A stretch of 64,000 nt of DNA from NCBI GenBank assembly GCA_958295665.1, contig OY282559.1, positions 247,190,764 to 247,254,763 of the forward strand, in the 5' to 3' direction. Below, piece after piece: positions 13,011 through 25,205 of the stretch. The first letter of the stretch is position 1; each line of letters opens with the position of its first letter. Under the pieces are notes generated by a model. It searched no databases. It saw nothing but the letters and a program-made list of their open reading frames with translations, and was not told where the DNA came from. The DNA is from Tipula vernalis (lineage: Eukaryota > Arthropoda > Insecta > Diptera > Tipulidae). A program made the translations under genes and the position numbers.

Positions 13011-14925
13011 ATTTTAGGCACAAACAATTTGCGGAGTAATCAGTATAATTTAAACAGTGATCGAGTGATAATCAGTTTGTCAGATTAATTAATCAAAGTA
13101 TGTTCAAGAATGATTATTAATGATCAAGAGAAATAAAGTGAATCAAATCGATTTTAGCTGACAAATCGTAAAAGTTTGTTGTGTTTTCTTAATTGGCCAA
13201 TAACAAGGCACCGTTGAATTTGTACCAGAATGCCAATATGCGAGCTATCAAATTAGTAGTGCAAGCCTAGTGTATTAAATTACCCAAGTGCACTTTCCAT
13301 ATGAATAAAATAAGCGACGGATATTACTTACCCATGTTAACAGATATTACGAATTAACGTTATAATAAAAACGAACAAAAATTTCTGTACTGTTTGTTCT
13401 GTACAGTAAAAAAAAAATACGCAGCTTGGATGGAATTTGGCTATTTCTTAACCAATTTTAATGAAATTCGACATGGAAATAGTACGTATTTTAGAATAAT
13501 TTTTAGGAGAAGTTCTGGAATATTACCAATTAGAATGGAACTGTTTTAAATTTATTTGTATAAGCGCATTCTGATGCAAACTCTACGATATCTTGTTATT
13601 GTTCAATTGATAAATGATTTGTACGTACTATTGAAATTAGTTTAATTAATTTACAATAATAATTATTATTAGTGCAATAAGAGAAAAATATATATTTTCG
13701 TTTACCTCTTTCTAATATCGTTTAGTTTTCTCATGAAATTTTGCTTTTAGCAACAAAACCTTTGAAAATTCTCTCTATAGAAAGCCCAATCATTTGTTTA
13801 CTATTGCTTGTTAGTGAGAATATATACAGTTGTGAATTCTCTGTGTTAAGAAGTGTATAATATCAATTATAAGTGGTGATAGTTAGAACGAAAAAATAAC
13901 ATTTTTTATGTGGTTTTTCGTAATAAATTATTACTAATAGGAGGCTTACAAAACCAAGTGGTCAATTCTCGTCCCGTAAAAACTATATTGAAAAGGATTT
14001 TCAGTGAGAAATACACATTTCCGATTCATGTTTCTTAAGAAGGAAATAATGACGTCAAAATATTTTCATATGAAAAAAACTTTCTCACCGACCATTTTGG
14101 CCGTGAGAACATCATAAATACGGCAATACAATTTTATAAAAATTAAATTTGTATATTTTAATATTATACGTGCATTGAAACAATTAAAATTAATTTATAT
14201 GTAAATATTTAAAAACTATTCTGTTTATTTAAGAAAAATCTCCAAATAATTTATTTAGTTAAGTTTCAAAAGTAATTTGATCATTTTTACAATATACATT
14301 TTAAGAAGTTAAAATTTGTCTGTTAATCAATACGATTTTTTCGGCTTTTTATAGACACAATATATTAATTGTTTAATGACATTCACTATATTTTCGATTT
14401 GGTTAGTCAGAAAAATAAAGATGTCAACCCTTACTTTAACCCAAGATTTATACCAATCTATTTACTCTTCCAAAAATGAGAAACTTCCTTGAGTTCCTAT
14501 GTTGGTCTTGGTAGTTTGGTTTCATACTGAAAAATTGGTTTACTCACCAGGTAGCTACGACCTATGACCAAACTACAAAAATACAATTCTTGCTTGATAC
14601 ATAAAATACCTACAGAACCTACTGATCTAGTGAATTATATTCAATAAATCAAAAACCCAAGGATAAACCTCATTTGTGTGTGTATTATGCCCACACGAAT
14701 AATTAAGAAGTTTAAATTTGTGTTGAATGTCATTTTACAATTAATATGTTTTGGCAATGACGAAAACTGATTAACTAAACCAGCTACTTAGCTAATATTT
14801 ACATCGTTTGCTGGATCATCTAGCAGAAATATATATGAAACTTGATAAAATGTGTGTTTTCTATTTGGCTTACTACGAAAACAACTTATTCAACGTTTTT
14901 TTCATGATTCTTATTCATTTGTACA
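13011..14925. other. no recognisable gene
   Basis: AT-rich sequence with no convincing frame, RNA gene or repeat on either strand. Confidence 0.45.
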
Positions 14926-15337
14926 TCGATAATAGGGGAAATAGGGGTTGGTTGTAACATTTTTGAGAATACAAATTCTAACGTTTTGTCTGTTGAAAAT
15001 AATGCAATGACAAATAATTAACTGAAATAAGTGATATCTAAGCTACAAAATGTTATATAAATATAGACAATATTCCACTAGGAACTGGGCGAAATTGTGG
15101 ATTAACAAAATTTGGCAGAAATTACTTTCAGCCCCGATTTCGGGGTTGAAAGTAACAACGTCTGGGGTAAATAGTAACCAAATCTTCTATGTATTTCAAA
15201 ATTATAGTTTTTAATTTATTCAGTCTATAAAGGTAACATTTAAAATAAAAACATAAAAAATAATATTTCAATAAATAATATCTTGTTTAGCATCAGAATG
15301 ACACATAAAATAGAACTTTGGCAGCACAATCGTGCAA

Positions 15338-17250
15338 TTAATCAGATAAATCATCTGAATCACAATTTAAACATATATAAAAAGTTACGTCGCCTTTAAT
15401 GCAGCTAGTATGTGCCCATTTTTTGCAGTTAATACATTGAATCCACTTCTCTCCAGGTCGACTTTCTTTAAAAGATTCGCAGCAAATTAAACAAAAATGT
15501 TCTTCGTTTTCATCGTCTGTGGAATCACGTAATATTTTCCTCTTCGTTGTTCTTTTTCCTTTATCACTTTTTTTTCTTGTATTTCGACTCTTGTCAAATT
15601 GTTCCTTCGCAAGTGCTTCTTTTTCAGGAGTGTCTGTTAAAATAGCTGTTTTTCTAGTCCTTCGTGTATATTTTTTTATCCTTGGCGCGGCTTTCGGGAA
15701 AGGTCTTATTATTTCTGGAGAAAAAGAAATATTCGCCGTTAAATTAGATGGGCCTGGTAGTAATGAGCTGGCCGTTTTAGCAATCTGTTTAAATGAAGGC
15801 ATTTCGTGAGAAATTTGTAACGTCTTCTCGACATTTTGGTAATTAGCAACCTCTTTATTTACAGTTAGAAATGAATCGGTGGCGAATGAAACCTCAGACT
15901 GTACATTCTCCAATTGAACAATTGCTTCATTTACGGTCAGTTGCCCATCGGTAACGAATGGCACCTCAGGCTGACTATCTCCAGGCTTATGGCTGTTTTC
16001 AGTAGCATGTAATGGTCTATCGGTGACGAATGAAGAGAGAAAATCGCAATCTTGGAACACTTCTCTGTTGAATGGAACAATACCAGTTTTTTTAAACCCG
16101 TTGATGACATTTACTGGGTTCAGTGCCATAGGAAGAGCAATTTTAACTAAGGACGGAATATCATATATTGTCATAGTTTTTCCTGGATTATTTCGTAGCC
16201 AGGCATCCTGTTGATTAGCACAGTACGTTTTAAAAGGGCCATAAACTCCCACATCCAAGGGCTGCAGTTTATGGGAGCAATGCGGTAGAAATGACAACAT
16301 CACCACACCATTGTCTTTTGCTTTTTCGATTACACCGATATCCAAATGAGAAATATGGTTTTCGAGCAATAAAAGTACTGGATCAGAACTGGATGGCTTT
16401 ACGTGTTTAATAAAGTGATCCATAAATTTAATAAATTCGACGTTAGTCATCCATCCGGAAGCATTTCCAGCTCCTACAGACTCTGAAGGTCCATCACGAA
16501 TAAAGAAGTTTTTATATTTAATCCGTGGAAATATAAAATGCAGAGAATTGAGTTTCCAGAACCGCTCACTGCCGCACAGACAGTAACAAGGGTACCCCTT
16601 TCCGCAGACGTCACAGATCCCACCTGTTTGAACCTTTTTTAGCTAAGATTTTCTTTGGTTTTTGTACTGTAGTAACACCTGTCTCATCGCAATTCCAAAT
16701 GCGGGATGGGCTAAAACTATGTTTTATCATTAATGAAGATAATTTATCGAAAAAATCATCTACTTTCGACTTGTTGAACGACGTAGCTCGGCTTAAGCTT
16801 TGTGGCTTCTGGTAATCTTATTGAGATATTTGGATTTCGCTTCATGACAGCCCCAAGACAGTCTACGCCAGCTTCTTTATTTTCACCCCATGATTTGGGC
16901 ATGGGAATACTATACTTGTTTGCACAATTATATGCCAACTTTCTGACATCTTTTGGCGTAAGTTCGTAATAAATATTGCTGCATTTTATAAGGTAATCTA
17001 CTCATATACCTTCTTGCTCTCTATTAAAGACCTGCCTGTTGGATTTGTATCCAACTTCGATGGTTGCGCCACTATTTATGTTATCCTTTCTTTTCTTTAA
17101 ATATCTAAAAAGTGTGACATGGCACAATCCGAAATCATTTGCAACACCACGGATTGTTCTCTGTTTGTCTTCTTGTAAGACGATCGCAGCTCTTTCGAAG
17201 GTGTCTTTCGAGTTTTTTCCACGTTCGGTTTTCCGTTTGTATGTTCGCAT
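15338..17250 (-). pseudogene. pogo-family transposase with C-terminal PHD-like zinc finger, inactivated
   Basis: The N-terminus (from ATG at 17250) is a pipsqueak-type helix-turn-helix: RTIRGVANDFGLCHVTLFRY LKKR. The next part reads LAYNCANKYSIPMPKSWGEN and KEAGVDCLGAVMKRNPNISI, then DDE domain pieces (RIWNCDETGV; LSFLPHCSHKLQPLDVGVYG PFK). The C-terminal 370-residue frame (16450-15338) ends in a Cys/His finger (CLICCESF, WIQCINCKKWAHTSC, CLNCDSD), as in pogo-type transposases found in many invertebrates. It is broken by an in-frame TGA near 17002 and frameshifts near 16785, 16627 and 16530. The second catalytic position reads LLLENHISH, where relatives have LLLDNH, so Asp has become Glu. Confidence 0.85.
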
Positions 17251-17303
17251 TCTAAAAAGTAAATACACAGAATAATACATCGTTTAATTATTTATGTGTG
17301 AGG

Positions 17304-17331
17304 GGTAGGTTGTAACATGTTACAACCTACC
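17304..17331. repeat. perfect 28-bp palindrome beside the transposase start
   Basis: GGTAGGTTGTAACA is followed directly by its reverse complement. Each arm matches the core of the element's terminal repeat (GGTTGGTTGTAACA) at 13 of 14 bases. It lies about 55 bases upstream of the transposase ATG and could be a binding site for the transposase; that is inference. Confidence 0.85.
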
Positions 17332-17724
17332 TTGCACACATGTTACTTTTATCCCCTACACCAAATTCGAACATTCGAGATGCAATAACAAAAAACTCGA
17401 AATGCTTAGGATATCAAAAATTGTATTTAACGATAGGCGAAATATACACGATTTTTTATATATGCCTCTTTTTATTGTAACTATAATGTGAATAACAAAA
17501 AACCAAAAATATTAAAAAAGAAAGTTACTTACATGACGGTTTTGACAGCTCTATATATTAATGCGTTGAACGGTGGTTCACACACAACTGAATTGAATGA
17601 TGCAATACTTTGTTTCACTATGAACATTTATCTCTTTCGCACGTTTTTATATCTCTATCAGATTATTTGTTTTTATGATTGTTACTACTTGCCCCTGTTA
17701 CAACCAACCCCTATTTCCCCTATT

Positions 17725-20130
17725 GTTGTTGTGTGAAATGTTATAAATGAAAAAGGCTTGATATGGAAACATTTTTTTCATTAGGTTTTTTCATAAAACG
17801 GAAATTGACCCACAGTCATGTTTAATTTACGTGCCTTCACTCAGAGAATTACCCCGTTTGCGACAACCGAATAAATTGTTCTACATAATTATTCGGTCCT
17901 GGATAGGCTTTAATTAAACTTTATGATGGCCTCTTTTACTTGTTTATCAGGACTGAGAAAGAAGTTGTGGCTGTTCCCTTTTAGTTAGCCTATTATTTTA
18001 TTAAAGTAGCTTTGTTTGCACGGTTAGTGCAATCCTATTTCGGTTATTACATAATCAGAAGTAGTTGACACAACCAAATTCAGTTGTTTTTGTCAACCGA
18101 ATATAATTTTTGTTAGTTGTTTTAACCGAATTAGTTGTCTAATTCAATCGAGTAGAATTGTCGATAGTACAAATTTGATCAACAACCTCAATTCGTTCAT
18201 GTATTGTTCCAGAGTACTTCATACCATCGATTACCTGAGAGATTGAACAAAATACTTGAATACAATTATCAAGAATTTTATTTTATAATTTCTCAAATAT
18301 TCAATGCAGTAAGGAATTTTGAAAAATATCTAAGAGAATTGAAATTTTATGAAAATTAATAACGGTAAAATATAGTAAAGTTGCTTTACAAAAGATATCA
18401 CATGAAGTTCCTAATTAAAAAACAAACAGTTTCTTTAAGTTAATAGTTTTTTTTATAGTTTTAATTTTAATTTATTATAAAATATTAAGAAAGTTATTAA
18501 TGATCAAATATATTATTATAGTATTTATTGAGAAGTTGATAACATAAATAAAATGTTTTGCCAGAATTCTCTGTATGATGTATATTAAGCCAAAAACATT
18601 GGTTTATCATTCGTAAAAATTTCAAGTCAAGTTAACTTTTTTTCAAACCAAATAAACAAATTTTCATATCAAATTTACAAATATTTAAATCTAATTGACA
18701 ATTTTTCAAAACAAATTCACCTTTTTTCAAATAAATTTAACAACAATTTTCAAATCAAATTAAGTTTTTTTTTTTTTTATGCAAAATACCATATACTCGT
18801 ACAATGCACAAAATAAAATTTACCAAACTTCAATTCTCTGATTAATTTAAAATTATTTATTGAATGAACCTATGCATTGAGGTTATTGGATTAGAAAGCT
18901 CATGATGTGTGCGATTATTTCAATTCTGAAAACGAAGTCGTTTTGGTTTGGATACCTCAAGTCCTGAAAAAAGATAAAGAAAATTTTCTTTGAGGGCTAA
19001 AGCTTACAGAGAGCAGTGTATTATTTTTTAATTGCCTCATAGTAGGTTGAGGCCAATATCTAAAGGAGGCAGACATAAGTACAGAACAAACAAATCTAAA
19101 ACAGCTTTACGTATTAAATCTTTTTCCAAAAATATATTTACTTGTTATTTCACAGAATGGGCAACTTTACCTACATTAGAAAATTATCTGGTTAAGGACA
19201 TTTTTGAATACACTTCTTACAATAATTCCTTAATGCATCAACCAATTTATAATTAGCTTTCATAGTTTTGACTGAAATCTGAATACCTTTAGCTAGACTG
19301 ACAACTTCTGTGAGATAAGTAAAAAAGTTAACTTTAATTGGTTGCCATTTTTAATTTTGCTCAACATTCTCTTTTATACTTATTTGTACTCAAATTCTAC
19401 AAAAAAACGTCCCAGAATTTAGTATATAAATGATCCAAATAGGAAAAAAAAGTATAAAAACCAAAAAAACAATTTCGAAATATTTAAGTGTTTAAAATTT
19501 TGATTTAAAAAAAAATATTCACTAATCTTCGGTGGCGTCAGAGCATAATAAAAATCTTTCCAACTCACATTTATTTCTTACAGTAAGAATATAACTTGAG
19601 GTAACACCTTAACCTTAAATAGTAATTGCGATAGCACTTACCTACTTACGTAAGCTTTGTCACTATTCTATACACACTTTTTTCGCATTGAATATGTTCT
19701 ATTGCACATATAAACTTTTCTTATTTAAAAATGTCTCACCACGTCTAACCCTTGGTGTTGCTTCACTGTTCTTGCTTCACAAACTGTGTTAAAATTATGA
19801 GGTAAAGATTAGAAAGCGCAATGTTGAATGGTTTATTATGATTTTGGTAGAGTTTGCCACAAACGCAATTCGTTTGCATTAATCGAAAAGGTAGTCCTCC
19901 CAATACCAATTCGGTCATCGCAACTTCGATTGAGATTGCAATTAATGTTAAACAGAGAATTAATTATATCTATCCTATATTCCGTCAACAATTACAGAAT
20001 TGTTTGTTTTTATTTAGCCACAAATAACATTACAAGTTATTTTTTGATAAACAAAATATTAATAATTATAAATAAATAAATGTATTATTTTTACTTTTAA
20101 TTGTTATATTTCGTGTATATTATAATGTAT
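17725..20130. other. no gene; degenerate A/T-rich minisatellite near 18610-18780
   Basis: No supported coding sequence. Between about 18610 and 18780 a unit of the type TTTTTCAAA(N)AAATT(N)AC recurs about six times with variable spacing. The rest is unremarkable. Confidence 0.45.
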
Positions 20131-20134
20131 ATTG

Positions 20135-20290
20135 TTCTTGTAGTGGCCATGTTTGCAGAATAACCACAAATCATTTTGTATTTTTTTCACATAGTGCGGC
20201 CACTCCAGTTCGATTACTGTTTCGTCTGAGAATAAACGTTGCTGAAATCCCTATATCGATGGGTCTCCGCAAACGCCAAACTGAATGTGC
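20135..20290 (-). pseudogene. Tc1/mariner-type transposase fragment (first catalytic Asp)
   Basis: The minus strand reads LAFAETHRYRDFSNV and, after one frameshift, LFSDETVIELEWPHYVKKIQ. R.xFA.xHRx.xFxNVLFSDET is the block around the first catalytic aspartate of Tc1-like transposases. Nothing else of the element was found nearby. Confidence 0.5.
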
Positions 20291-20639
20291 CATCATTTAG
20301 TTTTACTTTCTTCACTGCCGGTCTATGATATACCATTATTTCCAGCTCCTACTAACGGTTTTATTACTAATTTCGTAATTTCTTTTGCAGTGCTGAATGG
20401 GTGCTGCTGGATAATATTTACAATGTTATTTTCGTAGGAGTGAAATTGTGTGGTCATGCCTATCATCAAATTCAAAGAAATTGGGAATACAATATAATTA
20501 GTTATAGTAAAATCTATACTAAGCTGACAGAAAATTATTAACATAACAGTCAAATCGTCGGCCATACACTCCAGCAAGTTAATCATACAGACAAAATAAT
20601 TATTTGCTAATATATGCTGGCCAAACCACATAAATGAGG

Positions 20640-21525
20640 AACGAATATTTTCTCAATTTGCGATTCACCAGGGTATTCCTATGCATTTGAAATTTATTCG
20701 GGTGCTAGCGATAATGTAATTCCTGAGAACGCACCAGATCTAGGGGCCGCGTCGAATGTCTTTGTTCGTCTATCAAAACACATTCCAGATAATATCAACC
20801 ACATTATTTATTTCGACAACTTTTTTATCTCGCTCGGAACAGTGCGAGCAAATCGTCTGCCAAATATAAAACTGCCCTCCAAATATAAAACTGCCGAATT
20901 AGATCTAGCAAAAAAAACAAAGTTGAGTGTGGATTTTCTGAAGAGTATGTTGGCACAGCTTATGGTTTGGATATTAGCAATGTTTTGTGGCGTGATACAA
21001 AAACTGTCCGGTTACTTTTGTCTTACATTGGGACCGAGCTATTTATGTCGCGATGACTGAAGCAACCACCTCAAAAAGCCATACGATGGGATCGAATAAA
21101 TAAACAAAATATTGAAATCACTATCATTAAGGAAAATGGACAAATCGAGTTTTGTTTCACCTATTGGATTTAGCGATGGTTAATGCCTATATTTTGTATC
21201 ATCGACTTCCAAGAAACATTAAAAAAGAGCTTCCTGACTTTCGTACTGAAGTGGAGAAAGCCCTTTGTGCGATGGGCACTGTCTAACCAAAGAAACGTGG
21301 TCGGCCATCATTTTCCGAATTTCAGCCAAACCAAAAAAATCGTACATGCCGACCAAATAGGGCATTGGTGTACATTTTTAGATAAATCGGGCAACAAGAT
21401 GTGCAAAATGGCAAACTGTATATCTGAAACCCAAGCATTTTGCAAAAAATGTAATTTAAATTTATGCAATTCAACAACTAAAAATTGTTTTTTGAATTCC
21501 GTAACCGTTAACATGCTGTAAAGCA
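20640..21525 (+). pseudogene. piggyBac-like transposase remnant
   Basis: Shifting between frames, the plus strand reads FEIYSGASDNVIPENAPDLG, SNVFVRLSKHIPDN, HIIYFDNFFIS, LGTVRANRLPNIKLPS, KLSVDFLKEYVGT-like text, FHLLDLAMVNAYILYHRLPR, and a Cys-rich end CKMANCISETQAFCKKCNLN LC. The YFDNF aspartate, VRxNRxP, LLDLAxVNAYILYxR and the C-terminal cysteine cluster are piggyBac hallmarks. About a dozen residues are missing between YFDNFF and LGTVRANR, a 16-base segment is duplicated near 20868-20898, and there are several frameshifts. No terminal repeats were recognised. Confidence 0.75.
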
Positions 21526-21879
21526 TTATTTTGTAGAAAATTTATTCTTAAAATTACACAACAAATCATAATTTTTATTTAACATCGATCCTGATCCGCC
21601 TGAAGGTGGTTTTTTATTTTTATCTGACCAAAGGATTGGGTCAAATTTAATTTCTGATATTGAATTTGTGTTTCTGGCACTAAAATTACTCTGTCGTGAT
21701 TTTGTCGCCCGAAAAAAAAATGTGGTATTAGAGGGTTAAACCTTGAAAGATACATATAAATAAGTATAAAGTCATCGGCATACATTTGTCCCATGTAGCC
21801 CGATGAATAGTTAAATTAAAAATATTATCAATTTAAAACTTAAACAATTAAGGGACCAAGCAAATATCCTTGTGGGATT

Positions 21880-22790
21880 TATTAAACAAAATAAACCTTA
21901 ATTTCTTTACCGATGTGACTAGAGTAGCCATACATCGAACACACAAAATTTTCTAGTTTTGAAGAAACATCTTCCACCTCTTCAGATAAACCTAACGCCG
22001 AAAGAGATTCCTGAAACTTATGATTTTGTTGCAGTAATTTGAATGGTTTTATTTTTCCTTTCACATCCAGTGAAAGCATGGAATGCTGGTACATATTTAC
22101 AAAGCATACTTCCGAGATATTCGTATAATTTGTGAAGTTCTATATAACTTAAAGAATTATTACATAGCCGCTCAACTTCCACATAAATTTTCAAATTTGG
22201 AAAGTTATACATACTATAATTCCAAATATAATTATCATAATATCCGTATCTATTACTCGAACAACTAAATTTGGTGACAAACTATTTATCTTGCTTCGAT
22301 GAATTACAATTTTGACATCAGCTTCCAACCATATCTCACCTACAATTGCACTAAATTTGTAACATTCGTTTTCGGCTAAACAATACAACGTTTTTTCATT
22401 AAAAAAACTATAAAAATTTGATCCATAATTTTGTAGCGTTGTAACAAAAAAAAATTACAAATTTAGTTTTGAATGATTCCGATTGCAAAGCCTTATGGAG
22501 ATTACGCGGTAATTTTTTGATCAAGCCCAATTATATTATATTCGAACATATACGTCTGTTTCGTTCAACGACTTTTATAGATGAACTAAGATAAGTATCG
22601 TAAATCAGTCGAATTTCTTTTGCTTACGATTTAAACATTTTATTTAACAAATGCTTAATCAGACCATCGTAAGTTGTAGGAACATCTCTAAGCAAATGCA
22701 CTAACAACATTCCATCAAAAATAATTGTACCAAATGGAGATGGTTGATAACTAGTTACTTTTCCTTCGATATGTCTCAAAAGTTTTGATT
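21880..22790 (-). pseudogene. degenerate repeat-borne gene with PIN/FEN-like 'FHAFTGC' motif
   Basis: Successive minus-strand frames read FGTIIFDGMLLVHLLRDVPT and KEIRLIYDTYLSSSIKVVER, then VVRVIDTDIMIIIFGI, a short helix, PAFHAFTGCE, KIKPFKLLQQNHKFQESLSA LG and LENFVCSMYG. The order IFDG / DxY...IK..ER / x(D)TD(I) / ALPAFHAxTGCD / F..L / FVCxMYG is one I associate with uncharacterised multicopy genes in insects and other animals that carry a PIN-like nuclease fold. Function is unknown, and the copy has stops and frameshifts. Weak continuations reach toward 24,100. Confidence 0.4.
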
Positions 22791-24990
22791 TTTGCCTCTT
22801 GTGAGGAGTTCCATCCAGGGTAGGCTAATACCAATTCCATATTAATTTGTTTGTCAATGGTAATGAATATGATCCTGGCAAATAAATTACGTTCTAGTTT
22901 TACGCTTCGTAATTTATCACTACTACATTTACTACCAGTCTCTCTCCGGTGATATAGCCTCTTTTGAAAAATTTGAAATTACATTTTTTTATCGGTTTTA
23001 GAAATCTTGCTGCGGTTCTTCTAAGCACTTTGTTGTAAAACAATTTTTCTGGTTGCCCCCAAAATCAAAAATATTTAACAAATATTTGAAGTAACGGCAG
23101 AAGTTAAATTACCAGAACTAATATTTAAAATCTTTGGGTTTTCCAATGTTTTGAATGGATTGCAGCAATTTATAATTTGCATTTTCAATGTTTGCAAGTC
23201 CTCATTATTTTTCTTATTCATATTTGGACGTAAATCTTTAGAAACATCGTCATTGGTATTCAGATCTAAACTGTTAAAAATGTTGAGTATAATGAAGTCC
23301 TTAGTGGTATAGAATTCGTAAATGCAGATATACCTTTATACTTGTTAGCTGCATCTGTATTAATAGTTTGTTCCAATGTTAAATCTATTTCGTTTGGTTT
23401 AAGTTATATACATTTTTTAAATATTTAGTCAACCATTAAGCATAATAACAATGGTTAATTGTAAAAAATAATGAAGATATTTTCTCAAGACAAATTAAAT
23501 AGGTTTCGAAATGTCTCGTTCTTACACAACAAGAAAATTCACGTTATAGCGAGACAATTTCAATATAAATACACCAAACTTTAGCTGTTTCACCATGTTT
23601 TCCAATTAATGTCTGTTGTTATATAATAATGTTCATTTTCATCATATTTATACTATCATAAAAACTCCTCAAAGTGCAACATTTGAAATGCTGTTCCCAA
23701 AAGCAAATGTAGCCGTTAAAATATAAAATTAAAATTAAAAAAAAATAGAAAAGTTATCCTTATTATGAATACCTATTGTAATATTTTCCTATAATAATGG
23801 TATAAGTGTAAACTAAAGCAAGAATTCCACTTTCTTGGAGGATATATTCACCACCGGATCCATCTAAGTATTTGCCAATTACCTATGCTAACTCTATATG
23901 AAATGCCTCTAATTGTATAAATAAGTTATCGTAAATGGGCGATTCATTTTCATTACCTCCAATGCGATTCATAAGCTATTCGAACGGTGTCATGTAATGT
24001 GTTTCCCCGTTAGCAGTTTCCACAAAACAATCTTATCAAAACCTAATCCTGTATTTAAATTGGGAGTAGGAAACATACCTTCAGGTAAAATACTGTAGTG
24101 AATCTGAAGAGAAAACCAATTCAATTTCATTTTTCTTTAAGCAAGTTACAATTAATTGAATGTCCTGTAATCGGTTTAAAATGGTTATTATTACTACTCA
24201 ATAAAGTTTTCATTGCTATTCCTTTAATGTTAAATTTTATAATTAACAAAAAATGTAATCTGAATTGTACTTAGGTATATTTTTGGCAAGCTTTATATCA
24301 CCGTTGGTAGCACAATATGTAATGTCACTACATATGGCATTTACTTTTGAAATTTTAAATGGATCATTAGTTTCTTTATAGCTGCAAATACAGTTCATTA
24401 TGAAATTTTTCAAAATTTCAGGAATTTCACATTCACCGTTTATTAGCGCTGGTAACGTAAGATTATTGGGGACTGGTGTTTTTTTTTATATACATAATAC
24501 TCTCACGAATTTTTTTTGCCGTGTTACTGGTAAAAATAATAGAATATTAGTTAGTCGGCAAAATTACTTACTAATTATTAATAAGATTTCAAATTCTTAC
24601 TTTAACATTTCAATATAGTTATCCGTTTGCGTTTTTTCATGGTACAAAATGTCAAAATTTGGTAAGGCAGTATCATTCTTGTGAAATACTATAGTTTTTC
24701 TACTAATTTTTGTAACAGATACATATTTCTCTTTCAAACTCGTTCATAATAATACGCTTTTGCAAGTACTATTTATTAACGTCAGTTAAATCATTTTCCG
24801 AATAAAGCATACCATCTGATCGAATTTGACCCGGACTGGTCCACTTCTTTGACATTCGTGTGACATTTGAGCAGAATAAGTCCATTAGTGTGAGTTTGGC
24901 AGCCATTTGTTTACGACGCGAAAAGTTTGTCTGGCGATTTTTACTATTGATTGATTGATTGAACAATGAGTTTGCTTGAAATTTTGTGTT
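22791..24990. other. unassigned, probably more decayed repeat sequence
   Basis: Minus-strand frames near 24000-23900 read weakly like the upstream part of the FHAFTGC-type gene, but I cannot establish them. The 113-residue minus-strand frame at 24769-25110 overlaps a plus-strand mariner fragment and is probably a shadow. Confidence 0.3.
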
Positions 24991-25009
24991 TCCAATGGAA
25001 TTACGGCTA

Positions 25010-25205
25010 CGAAAAAGTGTTTTGGGGAGTCTATGCAAGTATTTGAGTGGCATAAAGCATTCAGTTAGAGTCGTGAGGTCGTAGAAAACTGCCTCACGCG
25101 AGTCGTCCATCCACCTCTGTTAACGACGATAACATCGAAAAAGTGAAGAAAATTGTGCTCGAAAATCGTAGTTTACCATGAATTGTTCCAGAGGGTCAAA
25201 CGGTC
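25010..25205 (+). pseudogene. mariner-type transposase N-terminal fragment
   Basis: The plus strand reads QVFEWHKAFS*SREVVEN, then, after a shift, SRPSTSVNDDNIEKVKKIVL ENRSLP. The pattern (V)FEWHKxFxxxREVVE...GRPSTSxxDDNIEKVKxxVLENRR is the helix-turn-helix linker of mariner-like transposases. One stop and at least two frameshifts are present. Confidence 0.6.

Larger units (their letters stand above)
14931..17724 (-). mobile_element. pogo-like DNA transposon with 29-bp perfect terminal inverted repeats
   Basis: The left end 14931-14959 (AATAGGGGAAATAGGGGTTG...) is the exact reverse complement of 17696-17724. TA occurs at the GGGG borders of both ends (A-TA-GGGG and CCCC-TA-T), consistent with the TA target duplication of pogo/Tc1 elements. 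The element is about 2.8 kb and carries one transposase gene on the minus strand. Subterminal sequences repeat the GGTTGTAAC motif, including a perfect palindrome at 17304-17331. Confidence 0.88.

Noticed and set aside
21579..21794. YADDFIL, resembling a reverse-transcriptase YADD box, on the minus strand
   Set aside because: No other reverse-transcriptase block surrounds it and the frame is short; chance match.
24769..25110. 113-residue minus-strand frame
   Set aside because: It overlaps the plus-strand mariner fragment (QVFEWHKAFS, DNIEKVKK), which explains the sequence better.
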